A stretch of DNA of 64,000 nt from Triglochin maritima (GCA_963682175.1 OY821775.1:2418001-2482000); one strand, 5' to 3'. Positions 9,561-23,510 are shown, counted from the first letter of the stretch. Translations and numbers: made by a program. The notes: a model not told the origin generated them from the letters alone.

Positions 9561-11177
9561 AAAAGAAATATCAAACATATAAAGAAAATTTCCCTTTTCA
9601 TGGTTGCCAAGTTGGCAAATTGCATAAATTAGGACCCACCCACATCAACATAGGTTCATGTCACCAATCAAAGTTATTGGTGTGAGTAAAGATTACCATA
9701 GTGGTAGTGGTGTCATTGTCATCTAGGGTTTGTGTGGAAGAAAATTTTGACCAATGGTCATGTATGACTCATAAAGATGGACAATGATAGGGGTCTGAAC
9801 ACCCCTCAGGTGGCTGCTTCCCTTTCCCCTGCATGGAACAAAAAAAGGGGACCAAACAACCAAATGTGGAGCCAATGTTTTTATGGTTTTATTCAATTTG
9901 GAAACCCCCATGTTATTAGTGTGTATCTAAATGCATGCCTACAACAACAGTGCCTAATTTTTTAGTTTATGTTGAAATTTACGACCGTAAATATGCAATT
10001 ATGGATAGTTAGATGTGACTCTTTCAACATAAAAATTTACGATTAGTTTTCTATTTTCCTTGTTAGCATTCAATTTTTGTGTTGCATCATGTGCAACATA
10101 TTATTAGATATTCCATGGATAAAATGGTACTTGAATTTTCACTGTCACATTTTGGATTTACACTAATATCTACAATTTAGGAATCAATTTACCAAACTAT
10201 CCTTTGTAATTCTCACAATTGGGAATCACAAAATAAATGTGCTTTATTATTTGCCTTATCTGGATTTATAGAAATGTGAATGGTAAAGTTGAGTGGTAAT
10301 AATTGATGTCGAAGGGAACCGAAACCAGAGCATTCATTCAATGAATGGGGGCAGAAAAATTAATTCGTGAATGTTGTTGTATTGGAAGAGGTAGATGTGG
10401 ATTATGTAACAAAAGTAACTTTAAAAAAACAAAATAGGTATTTCAAATCCGAACTAATGTAGGAGGTTAACTTCTGATTTGAATTTTCAATCCAGATACA
10501 GTATGAAACATGAACGAGTTTTAAATTTTTAAAAAAAGAGCATTCTTCTCATAATAATACGGTTTCCTTTGTTTGAAAAATACTTAATTTCTCTAATAAA
10601 TGTGTGTCAAATTTGGTATGGATTTGAAGGAGAAACAGGAGACACGGTAAGAATTTACCAAAAAAAGAAGCAAAATTGTTAAGAAGATCATAAAAAAGGA
10701 CAGTTGTTGGGCCCAACTGAGTCCATTACCAGTCTGTTTTTATGTCTTGCAGGGAAGCAGTCCTCCATCTGATATTGGTACTGTTCTCACTTCTCTCTCT
10801 AGTCTCTATATATAATCACTTCCCTAATTATTTTTTCCCAAAAATAGAAGGAGAAAAATACATGTTCATAATTATACTCCACATTGGGTATATGTAGGAA
10901 TTTTGATAAGTGGTTTTTTTTTTAAAGTCTTCAAGCTATCCTGCTGTTTTTGACCGATTAACAACTTGGGTTAGCAAATATTTTGTTAACGATATATGCA
11001 CTTCACGTTTATTTGGATTTGGCATTAAAGAAAAAGCACAACTAATTACGTAAAATTCTTAATAAATCAACATAAAGTTCCAATCTATTTTTATTTTTAC
11101 GATAGGAACAAATGAAACCTACTTGGGTAGACACAGAAGCATTGAGCTCTTATTCTTTTGCCTTTTTTACATGAAAC
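9561..11177. other. Gene-free AT-rich spacer
   Basis: I see no gene, RNA gene or clear repeat. Open frames of about 60 codons near 9723-9965 occur on both strands without domain similarity. Confidence 0.4.
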
Positions 11178-11996
11178 TGTTGAATATTGGTCTATATTTG
11201 TTAAGGAAACAAATCCAGGAAGAATCGGTCTACCGGATGGGATCCGGTCAACTGATCCAAAACTCCAGGACTTTTGGCGATGCAGGGTTTGGACTACCGA
11301 ATTGGATTCGGTCCACCGAACCAAGGATTCCAGGTAGTTCGGATGCAGCTGGGATCAGACGATCGAATTGGATTCAGTTTACCGTTAGAGGACAACAGAC
11401 ACTTCGGAACAATGGGTTCGGTAAACCATTGGAGAGATTTTTGGTGTTCCGAGAATCTAAAAGTGTATGTCCAAATTGGCACGGTCCACTGAGAGGTGCT
11501 CGGTCGACCGTGGGGTTGTTGGAGAATTAGTTAGTTCGTGGGAGAAGCGTTCTCGCGGTATACCGAGCCGCACGAAGAAGTGTTCCCGCGGTCAACCGAA
11601 AAAGATTCAGTTAACCGAATTGCAACATGAAACGTTCATGTTTAGTCAAAGACAATCAACCGAATGAGCATCGGTCGACCGTTGCCCACGTTTTCTCAGC
11701 ACAGTTTTGCTTGATTGTAGTTCGGTTTTTGAGTCTATAAAAGTGCTTGTTTTCTCTTGATTTTAACACACAACACGTATATCGTACAAGTGTAATATTT
11801 CCTTCATTGTGAGTTGAGAGATTAGACTAGAGAAAGATCTAGAGTGTTTTGGAGGACATATTGCCTCCATACACTTGTAATCTCGGTTGTTTCTCTTGTT
11901 GGAGAAGCGGAAGAAGGAAATGAAACCCACAGGAGACCCCCAATATGTAGGCATGTTGCCGAAGGTTATAAATCGCGTGTGTCGTGGTTGTTTCAG
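11178..11996 (+). repeat. LTR-like repeat, copy 1 (3'-truncated)
   Basis: This starts TGTTGAATATTGGTC and follows the same order of sequence as the copies at 45699-46633 and 49345-50292, up to GTGGTTGTTTCAG. After that it diverges, so the last 130 bp or so are missing. It contains a TATA-like CTATAAAAG near 11735, AGTGTAATATTT and many CGGTNNACCG palindromes. It looks like a solo or truncated LTR of a retrotransposon. No reverse transcriptase or primer-binding site was found beside it. Confidence 0.7.
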
Positions 11997-14900
11997 ATCC
12001 ATTTCCTAACAAAAACCTTCTTAAGATTCAATTTTAAGAGAAAGTGTACGGTTTCTTGGTATTTTTCACGTATGTCATTGTAGATTTTTGTATCACTCAA
12101 CTTTGGTTCCCACGAGCTCTTTCAAACGTCACACTATTTTTATCTTTTACATTTTGTTTTTGTGCTGGTATAATATCTCGTGTCAAATCTTATCTAATCA
12201 ACCATTATTAATGTTGTTTTAGGTTAAATTCATGTAAAAATTGGAGTTCGGTGTCGTTATTGATGATTATGTATTATTGGTTTTTACTATTAAGTATCAA
12301 CCAAGCTTCTCCAAATTTGAATCCAAACCCATTTTTGATGTTTAAGGTCTCATCTTAGCTTCTTCATGTTAAGTATTAGACCTTATAACAACAGATAAAC
12401 AAAAAGAAAAAAACGTGTACAAACCGAACAAAACGTTTTACGTGGGAAAACTCTTACGGAAAAAAAAATATGACCACTACACACTCACGAAACTACTATT
12501 TCGCTAAAGGTACTACAAGAGGAGGGAGACACTGGTATTTATATGAAATCCTACCAAAATTTTAACCTCAATGTGATCTACACTGCACATCAAATTATAG
12601 ATAAAAGAATAAACACCGTACAATAAATTAAAAAAATAAAAGAATAAACAAGTGTACATTCAATATGAAATTGGATTTCAAAAAAAAAAAAAAGATATGC
12701 GAACTAGATTGGTGTTGCAGGGTTATCTCCGATGAGACTCGTGTACTCACTACTATCCATGCAAACCAAATTGAACTCATCATTGTGAATCTGTGATCCA
12801 GAACAATGAAATTATATGACATCTTCCCAACTGTAGGTGGGGAGCTTTAACTGACAGATATTATTCTACTAATATCCTATTTATTTATTATACTTTTTCC
12901 TGGAATTGACAAATCAAAGAGGAGAAAGATAGCCGACCAACATCAAGATCAGATGAGAAGACGTATCCTCATACGTTAATCTTCTTCATAAAGATAAATA
13001 AAACAAAAGGGATATGTTCGTAGATGTTCTTTGACAAACATTACAAAGTATAATACCATTAGAACCTAGACTTAGAAATATAAGGGTCTATATCTCAATA
13101 GGTGCAGCTGATTTTTATACTATATGTCTATATCAGTATATATGATGTCTCTAAGTTATTAAATACACTTTTTGGACTGGCAATATGAATCTCTATTATC
13201 CAGCCCTTTCATATATAGTTAGATATATACCACGTCCATGTCTCTTCTACAAGTAAATTCGGTAAGTGACAATCAATATTGTTCTTTCTACAACTTTTGC
13301 TAAGTAAAATTGTAGTAAAAACAAACATGATACTCTTAAATGATACCAAAATGGGCCAATTAAGTTGTATGAATAACCAAGAAACCCTAACAAGGGCATG
13401 GGAAAGCAACATGTAGACCATGCAAAGGCAAAACCACAAAGAAATGTGAAACCTTTGAATCTGAGGTGTGGACAAGAGACTCTATGATGTTGTATACATG
13501 CATGCATGCATGCATGCAGTAACTTAGATAGGGTTTTAATGGGATGTGAAGAAGGAAAGATCCAATGAGGGATTTCTCACTCATTGGGTTTGTCATCAGT
13601 TATCACATGCAATGGTATCTGTGGTCATCAGTGAAAGTCTCTTTGACAAGACAACACATGTATATTATACTACAGTGGATGTTTGATTGGATGAGAGAGG
13701 GGAGAATGATAAAGCACTCCCAAGGAAGTGTCCAACTCAACTTGCATGAGGCCCCAATCTCATCTAGAAGAAGAAAAAAAAGATTAATTATTTGATTATT
13801 TGTTTGTATATTGCTTAATTAAGCAATATAACATATATATATATATGACATGCAAAATTGCAAATGATTAAGATGGCTAAGGTTTATAAGTTAAAGGGCT
13901 GGAGTTTACTGTGATCAAAGGCCTATGGATTATTTGGTTGATAATAAGAATTAAAAAGTACGGTCATATCGTGGTCATTTTGGACCAAGATATTAATTTT
14001 AAGCAAATTCTATTCGGTGACTACGATTCTTATGAGATCTTAGATTAGTCTAAACAAACGATTGAATAGTAGATAATACTTTCAAGGAAATAGTGTAGAA
14101 AGAATCCAAAAACCAAACAATTAATTCGATTGTTGCACTTTAATATAATGTTGAGTAAAGACAAAGAACTAAAAGTCCAATGCATGTCTCATTTTTTACA
14201 TGTGCTAAATAGTCTACAAAGAAATTAAGCATTAAACATGATTGACACGAAGTTGCACACACAAAAAAACTTAAGTAGATGTGATGCATTGCGAGCGCAT
14301 CTGATCTTTGTGTTTCTTTGGAATTCATGCATATATATGTAGACGTATAGTATAATCTTGTTCATGTCACATCCCACTTGGGTGTAGTGTAGGTTTCCAT
14401 GAACAAAATTTTCTTCCTAGGGTGGTGTTAGTTTGGACTCATTATGTTCCAAAATCAACTCCCAAGATTTGGAGATGAAATTCTCATAAGTGATGACATA
14501 TTAACAGTTAATTGGATTGGTTGCTTCTTCTTTGATATCTTTGCATCTATTGTCGAATCGAGCCAATGTTGTATGTTATAACCACGTTGCGACAAAACAA
14601 ACATGATCAATTAAATTGTCAAAAATGATTATTTTTATTATTTTTGTATAATTTTTGTGCATTTAAAGCGATTTCACTTTTTTCTTCCCAAATTACCATT
14701 ACGGCTATAGACCAAAAACACTAGACAAAAATATTAATCTTTTTTGGTATATTTGTTGTTACGACAATTGCAACTCATGATCAGAGATTTGCAAGTAAGC
14801 TAATCTCAGTTGGTGACTCCTCTTAATGATAATCAAGGACAAATAAAGAAGGGCAAAACTTTGTGTATTGGACACAATTCAATTGACATCTTCTTGTGAA

Positions 14901-17196
14901 ACGACATGCATGTCTTGAATATTGCAATTACATCCTACATATCCCTCAAGTTGGATTTAAATTGTATTTAGGTTGATGTTATACTTATTATACATATATA
15001 GATCCCTGTTATCCAGTAAAACAGCGCAAAGCACCAAGCCAACACTTATTTGAGATTTTTTTTTTTGTAAAATGAATATAATTAAAGACAACAAATTAAT
15101 GTGTCTATATGATATCTGCAAAGACAAAGTTAAAGACAAGGATGAAAGATTATGCGTTCCAACAAATCCTCAGTTCATGTGCACTTCATCTTAGTTTTAT
15201 GATTACTATAAATGATGTTTTGTTGACGTAGTGATTCTTAGTATTTGTATCGTCCCAAGATTTTGTTGGAATTATTTTTCTTCATGTTGGTGCATTCTTC
15301 CGAAACCCAAGGGAACATTAAGCACTAAACACAAAACCCAACACAAAAACATGTATATGATCCAAAGTTTTCAAGCTCATGCCATGTTGGATGCACGTTC
15401 TTTTGCATTGAAGGATGTGAGTTATACTTAATACATTAAGTCGGCACTTAAACTATTATCTTAATTAACTTAATAATTCTGTTTTTGTTATTGTACGTAC
15501 ATTGCTTTTGTCATTTTTGTTTTTGCTTTTGCCATAAGATTGAAAAGCTTCGAATTATTTGCAAATTTATCTAAAGATTTTCATATGCAAATACTTTTTT
15601 TCTTTTTCTTCTTCTTTCCTTACTGCGTAACAACACATTGGTAAATCATGAACTATTTAATGTATTTTCTTTGCAAAAATTGATATGTTGCTTCCTAATT
15701 GTGGACTCATATGCCTATGAACCAAAAAAGCAACTAAACATAAATAATCTAAATAAAATGACAATAATAATTGCATAAAATGAAAAAAAAAACCCTTTTA
15801 ATTTGCTCTCATAGGTTGTGAAAGGGAACTGTACCCTCATGCAAAGTCCAACAACCAATGAAATTACTTTTCACTTGACACCAATAAAATTTCATGGATT
15901 GAAGGCCATCCAACAACTCTCTTATTTTTAAATTTTACCATATTTATCATTTCCTTGCATGCCAACATTACCAAGTACATCCATTGTGAAAATTAATGGG
16001 TTTTACTTTTTTTTAATGCATCCATCTCTTCATTGTGTTACTTACTTTCTTTACATCACTAGAATACTTTTAGATATAAACCTCAAATGAATGTTTTGTT
16101 TTGGACAAAATAGTTGCAAAAAAGTGAATGTTTTCACTTCTTTTTTTCTTGCATGGTGTGTTGGCGTTCCAACAATAATAGGTTTCGAACCCAAAAATTA
16201 TATTTGACATGGAGAATTTGGGAAGAAAAAAAAACATTAATCAGTAGACACCACCGCACTGGGCTGTGCAGCACTAACGGATCAAATCCCCAAGAGAAAC
16301 TTTACCACACACCACTTTTCCTCTTCACACCTATCCATACACAACAATTTGCCTAATTCTAAACCATATAATATTTTGTTACTACTTTACATAAGTTCCA
16401 AAGACATAAATGTGGAATTGCTCGGGAGGAGTGCACCTGGTCTGGTCATTGGTCAAAACTCAAAACCCACAAAAGACAACCAAAAAAATTGAAGAATATT
16501 TAAATCTTTAATGGAAAAAACAACTCATTGTGTGCATTACTGCATTTCATTCTTTTTAGAATGAAGGTCATGTTGCCAATTTGCAACTTGAATTTCTGAG
16601 AGGCTTTAAAAGTTTAAACTATTTTTGCAAGTCAATAATCACGTTTAGAAAAAAATGGTGAAAAAGATTGAACATTCCACTTGTTGAATACGGGGGAGTT
16701 ATATTTTCTTCAGCACCAAAATGGCAATGCTCTCTCTAAAATAGTAATTTTTTCCCTGTTGCGAACTTACGCAGCAGACTTTGTGATAACAGTCAGAAGG
16801 ATCATAACCAAACTAAGTTAGACAAATCTAGTTTAATTTAGAAAAAAATGTCCTTAATTACTGGAATTACTATAATTTAAGTTGTGTTAGAAACAAAGTT
16901 AGATAATAAAATACATAAGCACTGTGGAAGGTAATAAATTAAAGTAATTCTAGATATGATGAACAAAGCTCAGATCTTATATATATGTTATTATGATGAA
17001 AATATGTATGCATTGTTCCATTACATCAAATACAAAATTGGTGGACATCAGATCCTCAAATATGACCTGCAATGGCCACCTTGTCAGTAATGGAAAACCG
17101 CTCCTAGACATGGAAGGCAAAGAAAACAAGAGCACCAACTAAGCCCAAACTCTAACCCTAGTTTAATTAAGACATTCTAATTAAGCACAAGTCAAC
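11997..17196. other. Long gene-free spacer
   Basis: About 5.2 kb of AT-rich sequence lies downstream of the PLATZ gene's 3' end. No coding family was recognised on either strand. It contains a GCATGC-type run at 13497-13520 and a 24-bp perfect palindrome at 13807-13830. The part nearest 17197 should contain the PLATZ 3' UTR. Confidence 0.4.
13807..13830. repeat. 24-bp perfect palindrome
   Basis: TATATTGCTTAA is followed directly by its exact complement with no loop, then by an AT dinucleotide run. It could form a small cruciform; no function is evident. Confidence 0.7.
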
Positions 17197-20100
17197 CTAA
17201 GAAAGTGGTGATCTTTGGGGAGCTCCTTTCCTCCTATTATTTAGGGAGAGCACAATTTGAGGGAGAAATCCACCACTCTTCTTCTTTTCCTTCTTCCTCC
17301 CCGTCTCCTCCCCATCCTCAGAGCTACCCGAGTTGCCACCACCGCTACCACTACCACCGTTGTAATGCAAAGGGTCTTCTAGGATCGAGTTTGGTGTAAT
17401 TCGCCCGTCATCCTCAAGACCATCGAATCTTGAAAATGCAAAGTCCGACTCGTTGAATCGATGCAGTATGCTAGAGAGATCTTGGCCTTGGACGACGACA
17501 TGATTGACCTACATAAATCGAATTATGTAATCAATGTAACTTCAATTTTGTTAAACATAAACCAACTTCAAAAAAAAATCAAAGAAAAGAAAGAACTAAA
17601 CCTCAATTCAACCAAATGACAAGAAAAACATTGACATAACATTTCCTTAATTTAACCCAAAAAAGACCCTCAAAATACAAAGACAGGTAGAAAGGATATG
17701 TTGTGCACAACATGAACCAATTAAAAAAAAACAATTGGGCAAATCATGAGCCACCCAATGCAAGAGAGTCCATTCCAACAACACCCTTCTGCACATTGGT
17801 CAGTCCACATTATTTAATCAATTCAATTCAACTAAAGACCAAACTAGCAAAAGAAATATGCATCTGTTCAGCATGTGGTGGGAACCACTTAATGTGATAA
17901 TAATAAAAACATTAGAAAAGAAAATTGAGGGTGGTCAAAAGATGAAGTAGAAGTGAGCAATAATGGGAGGTGGGGTGGGGACTGGTACCTTGCAGGAGAG
18001 GGAGCAGAAGTGGAAAGGCTCCTGGAGGATCCTGTCACAGGTCAGGCAGATGTTGCCTGAGCCTTTGAATGGCCTTGACTGTGGCCTTCGCTTCAGGAAC
18101 ACCACCTTTGCACTGTTTATGGTATAAGCCTGCATCAAATTTGTAATTTTTGATTGAAATTGCACAATTTAAGTTATAAATTAACTAATTATTTACTACT
18201 TCAGGTAATGAGTTGCTTGCCATAGAATTTTGTGAAATATATTTTTGAGAAGCACAAACTAAGTCCTACTCATTTCCCATTTTAAAATAATTTACTTGTC
18301 TTGTTGGTTTTTTTATCACCTCAGGTAATGTCTTGCTTGCCTGAGAATTTTCGAAAAAATATTTGAAAAGAAAAGAAACACAAATCAAGTCCTATGCACA
18401 TTTAAACTATTCAGGTGATGACTTGCTTGTGTTAGAATTTTGAAAAATATCAAAGAAAAAACACACAAAATCAAGTTGTACCCATTACTCATTTTCTAGT
18501 GAAGATTTATAACTCTGGTCTAGTAATTTTTTTACTAGTTCAAGCAAGAGACGACTTGCTTGTGTAAGAAGTTTTTGAAATATTGACATGAAACAAAAAC
18601 TACGGCCTAGCCAGTACTCATCTACTGATGGTTTCTTCTGGCTAGATTTTTTTACTAGCTCAATAAAATGATGATGAGTAGAGTGGAATATTCAGTACCT
18701 GAACATAGGAGCAATCTATGAGCTTCTCAAGATCATCTAGTCTAACAACGTCATTATAGACATACCTTCTCACCTGCACATTACAGCGTCAAGTTTCCGC
18801 AGAATTAAAATGCTGGGTATTTCTAAAAATTGAAATATTAATAATCTATATAAGCACAAGGCATATTTAACCCAAAAAAAACTGTCAGAGCATGTAAGAT
18901 TGGGTGAATCTTAATTTTTTGGTTAAGATGAATAGAGGAAGAAAAAAAATCTTTCAAATCAAGAGCACTTTATGTGCCTCCCAAGTCCCAATATCCAAAT
19001 TAAGAAAATTATTTGTAGGTATAAATATATTTTCTGAGCTGTACAAATTATGCCGGGGTTTTCAGAGAATCGACTGTTTCATAATTTCCATACTCATTTG
19101 CTTACATAAATATATAACTATTTATAGAAGAGCAATATGAGATTATCAAAACCATGCACCAACAAATTTTGCAGAGAGATAATTGAGTAACAGCTAATAT
19201 TATTCAATTCTTTTCGAATATGAACAGATGAAGAATCTAAGATCATCACCCAACCTTGTATCATCACATCTGCACAATTCAGGTTGGATTTTGAAGATTC
19301 AAAATTGGGTGATGGATGAGTGTAATTTTTGTAAAACTAAATTGCTGAAAGCTACAGGACATGTTTCTCCAAGGTTGCCCCTTTCAATCAACACTTATAA
19401 ATTTATTATAAGGAGATACTGTCATTTTTATTATGCCTAAAAGGGTTTAGAACATCACAATCAATTTTTAATCACAACAAATTAATATTTACATTACCAT
19501 GAAATTTCTTTTTTTTTTCTTCCAAAAATACGCCTGTCCATGAAGGACAAATTCAGGCCATGCCGCCATGTGGGCATGTACGGATGATAATATCATGTGA
19601 CTAAAAAGACGGTTCTGCCCTTGGAGATAAGATTGTTGGATGAGGCCATTTAAGAGGGATAATATCGTCATTTTTGGGGTTTCAGCTGGGAAAAAGTTGA
19701 GTTTTTTAACGTATGTGAGTGAGGCAGAGATAAAAATAAATTTTGAAAACAGTCAAAAGAATTGGATGAAAAGAAAATCGCAATTAGTAAAATATAATTA
19801 TTTTTACACCAGCTTATGGTAGAGAAGGATTACTCTCGAAGGTTAAAAAGAATTACAATTTAAAAACAAAAACACAAATTACCACGCATAATTCACTGAT
19901 TCATTTTTCACTCCAAAACCAAATCAATTCGGCAAAAAATTCAAAGAACAGAAAACAATTCTGATGTTAATTTCTGCAATCAAACCTTTAACCACAACAA
20001 AAAAAAGTAGAACTAAGAAAACAAACTCCTGAAACCAATTCCACAGAGCAAAACCAAATTAATGCAGCTGAATTGCATTTGTAACAACAAAAGAGAAACA

Positions 20101-20545
20101 AAATCCAACCTTTTGAAATTACAACTTAAACCAACAAACAAGAATATCAAACCACGTGCTCTTGAAATTCCATAAAACAGCCAAAAAACATCACCAAGAG
20201 CACACACAAAAATCACACTTTTGCAGCAAAACACCCCAAAAGCCTCAAAATTCACAGACCACAATTCCCCAAACCAAACACAGAGAGCAAAAACCCAACA
20301 CCCCAAACACCAAAAAACACAAAACCCAGCAAGAAAAAATTCAAAATAAACCCCAAAAAGGAAAAAAAAACCTGAAGAAGAGGGTGTGAACAATGGGAGG
20401 TTGAAGCACAGTGAGGGCAAATGCTCCTGCAACACTCCAAGCAGAAGATGTTCTTCTCGTTCTTCTTCCTATTCTCATGGGTAACACAACTCAGGAAGAA
20501 GGTCTCACCCACGAGCCCACCCAACCAAGCCGGAGGTCTCACCAT
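17197..20545 (-). CDS. PLATZ-family zinc-binding transcription factor
   Basis: The spliced product is 233 aa from four exons: 20545-20372, 18773-18699, 18129-17989 and 17508-17197, with all junctions in phase 0. PLATZ proteins are plant-specific zinc-dependent DNA-binding proteins of the nucleus, reported to bind A/T-rich sequence, often as repressors. Exon 1 holds the first Cys/His cluster (LSCVTHE, FCLECCRSICPHC, HCSH). Exon 2 reads VRRYVYNDVVRLDDLEKLID. Exon 3 gives INSAKVVFLKRRPQSRPFKG and the second zinc cluster CLTCDRILQEPFHFCSLSCK. The tail RKKEKKSGGFLPQIVL...RRKGAPQRSPLS is the usual conserved PLATZ C-terminus. The start ATG at 20545 gives the normal MVRPPAWLGGL beginning. Intron 1 is 1.6 kb; intron 2 contains diverged tandem repeats. 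The 5' leader is a CT-rich run. Confidence 0.93.
18195..18665. repeat. Degenerate tandem repeat in PLATZ intron 2
   Basis: Four to five diverged units start at about 18199, 18322, 18409, 18537 and 18656. Each begins with a word like TTCAGGTAATGACTTGCTTG, followed by AGAATTTTGAAAAATAT and a run ending near CAAGTCCTA. Spacing is 90-130 bp. The units are non-coding. Confidence 0.6.
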
Positions 20546-20718
20546 GTCCAAACCACTTGCTCTGTTTTCGCTGTTCTGTTTTGGGTGCTCTGTTTTGGAG
20601 AAGCCAAAGCCAATTGGTGGGTTTGGAGTGTGAGAGCCTTAACGACCTGCAAAAGGTGGTACTTATAGGGGAGAGGGGAGGGTGGTGATGTTCTGTTGGG
20701 GTTTTGTTTGCTTGCTGT

Positions 20719-20757
20719 GAGAGAAGAGAGAGAGAGAGAGAGGAGAGAGAGAGGAGT
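20719..20757. repeat. GA/CT microsatellite in the PLATZ leader
   Basis: An almost pure GA run lies 174-212 bp upstream of the PLATZ start codon, so on the coding strand it is a CT-rich stretch. Such leaders are common near plant transcription starts and can bind GAGA-type factors. Confidence 0.7.
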
Positions 20758-20759
20758 GC

Positions 20760-22684
20760 TCTTTTGCCCTTTGGTTGGTCTTTTTTTTGTAATTTTTGTT
20801 TGGGTTTTGTTCTCTCTCTAGAAAGATCCAACCTGGTGCTGTTATGGTGAGAGATTCTTGTGTGTTGTGTGTTTCCCTCTCTAGGATTTGAATGGGGTTT
20901 AAGAGGACCCAAAATTAGCAGGGGAATTAATTGACCTTGCATGACTCTTTATTTATTTTTACTCGACAAGTGTTGATTAAGAAGAGCCTGCTGACCAATT
21001 TGGGCCGGTTTGGTCGGGAAATTCGATAGTCAAGATTAGATATTGAATTTTAGTAGTGTTATTCGTATGTTTAAGATGTTGATATTTAAAATGAGATATC
21101 AATAGATTAGATGATTTTTTTAATAAAAAAGTCAGGTGATGGATGATTTTTTTTTTAAGATAAGAGTTAGGGTTTTTTTAGTGGACTAATAATATACCAA
21201 ACTAGATGAAGGGTACGTGCTATCTACTTGTACTTGGTTGCTAGTAGGATGTTATGTAAGGAAAATATAGGCTCGAAGCCTAGAAGTCCTATATTGATAG
21301 CTTACAAACGAATGTTGCATTTAGATGAAGTTATAAGTCTTTTAGTTGCATACTCAAAAATAATATAATGATGATCTACCATCGGCTAATATCTCCACCA
21401 AAGGCCTCCGAGTCTTGTTAGGTATTTCATGATTATCTTAGTGTTTTTGTTTTGTTTTGTTTTGATGTTATCTACATTACTTACTACTCTCATTTTAAAT
21501 CTTAAACTCCTAAATATTAGAAAGAGATTGTTGAGATTTGATTCATAGTTTTAATTATCATCAGACAATGAATCTTTCAATTAAGCTAACCCCAATTAGT
21601 GTGTCTTGTTATAGTATTAATTAATAAGTGTTATAATTGGTGATGCGAGTTGGTTTTTAATGTATCAAATGATATTTTTTTGCATTTATGATAACAACCC
21701 AGTCCTCAAGTCCAGAGTGTTCGTTTTGGAATTAGTGATAAGCCTACTAGTTTAGGAGGTATTGTTTTGAATACGAATTTGGAGGCTTAAACTTATGTTG
21801 GCCACCGCCTCAAGACCCTATGGACGAAGGGCAGTAATTTGATGCCTCTTTCGAGTCGTGTTGTCTTCATCATTAACCATATCTGGGATGCGAGTTTCTT
21901 GCTACCATTAAATTTCAGTCTCTTTATGACTTAATGGTTATCTAGCCTTTACTTAGCTAATTAGCTTAGCAGTAAATTAAGTTTAGTGGAAAAATCCTCT
22001 GGCAAAGTTTGATTAGTTATCTGTTTTATAGTTGGTTTGTAGCTTTCAAACTCATTGGGCTTGTTTTCAGCATTTTAACTAGATTGTAGTTTGAGCAAAT
22101 TACAAACTTTAGAGAGCACGCACGCACCTAGCCTTTAACTTTAAAAATGTTATTTTGATAAAATATCGTAATCGTAAGGGGATTTGATGCAAAACTAAAT
22201 AAAATCCACATGCCAAATTGCCAATTAGCAATTCTATGCCTTGTACAACTTGGTGAATCATTTGAGTGATGAAGCCCATGTTATATTACATTTTGGGCCG
22301 AATCCTCATTTCTTATTGGGCTAGGAAGGCATCCCCTGAAATAATTTACTTGGACAACCTAAAAATTGGCTACCATTTTTTCGTGGCGATGTGATTGGTT
22401 TGCAAGAAATAACTTCAAAATGGGTATTGACTTCGAAATCAAGCTTATATATGATTAGTTTACAAGAACTTTTGAATGTTGTGTTTTTTAACTTGAAAAA
22501 AGATAGTCAACATATTTTTTCACTTCTCTACTACTACATTGTTGATGCTCATGGAAATTGGAGGAGAAAAATAAAATCATAACCATCTTTACTGATGACA
22601 AAGGTCCATAAGGATCACTTTCTTGGGACATAATTAGATGGAGCGGTATTTTACCATAAATTAGAGAAAGAACATGGTTACTAC
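20760..22684. other. Gene-free spacer, including the PLATZ promoter
   Basis: The PLATZ promoter should lie in the first few hundred bases. No gene, RNA gene or repeat family was recognised in the rest. Confidence 0.4.
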
Positions 22685-23510
22685 AAAAACAATAACAACA
22701 AAAGTCTATAATCTCAAAATAGTTGGGATAGACTAGAAATGAACTCAAAAAGTCACGGTTCTTGCATGCAAATAATATTTTTCCATGCAATCCTATCAAA
22801 AGCTAAGTCTCAGGGGATGTTCCAATCTTTTAGGTCTCTTTTGACTGCTTATTCTCAAGTTAATCTTGGTATGTCTTTATCTCTTTTTTTATGTCTTGAT
22901 CTCTGCTCAACACTCCTTTTCTTACCCGTTCCTCCATCGGCTTATTTGTACATGTCAAAATCATCTCAACCAATGTTGTATAAAACTTTTCCTCTTTTTA
23001 GGCAACTCTCACACTCTCATGGATGCCTTTTCATTTCAAATCTGATCCATCAACGTATGTCCACACATCCATCACATCGTTCTCATTTCAATCACCATCA
23101 TCTTTTGCATATGTTGTATTTTTGTGGCTCAACATTCCGCACCATACAATATCACGGGTCTTATAATGGTTTTATAAAATTTTCTTTTAAACTTAAGAAG
23201 AATCTTCTTGTCACATAAGACACCTAAGTCTAGTCACCATTTTCATCCATCATGATCTAATCATATAACTCACATCTTCGTTGATCTCCCATCCTTTTGA
23301 AGTATTGACCATGAAAATCTAAAAATATTATCTCTTCTTCATCAATGTCAACGGTAATAAAACAACACTTCTTGTATTCAGTTTAGACCTACTTAACTTA
23401 AAATCTTTTTGTTTTTAAAGTGTCTCTCGACTGCTCTAAATTTCACTAAACTCTGCCTATGTAATTTTAAAATCCAACTATGTAAGTTTACAAACTTGTC
23501 CCAAGTGAAG
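22685..23510 (-). mobile_element. Decayed LINE reverse-transcriptase C-terminal fragment
   Basis: Read on the minus strand, 23190-23040 gives KFYKTIIRPVILYGAE followed by QHMQKM and EMR. This is the YGAECW...QHMQKM...EMRMLRWM block found in a very common plant LINE-derived family. Flanking pieces match the rest of that family in order: TTTTGTTCTACTTAACTT-like text near 23390, and ACAACAAAAGTCTATAATC...GTTGGG near 22695. Many stops and indels are present. Borders are approximate. Confidence 0.6.

Noticed and set aside
20505..20942. 145-codon minus-strand frame overlapping the PLATZ start
   Set aside because: It lies in the CT-rich leader and overlaps the well-supported PLATZ exon 1 in another frame; the GA/CT repeat explains the openness.
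22739..23218. 159-codon plus-strand frame
   Set aside because: The opposite strand carries recognisable LINE reverse-transcriptase words; the plus frame is its shadow.
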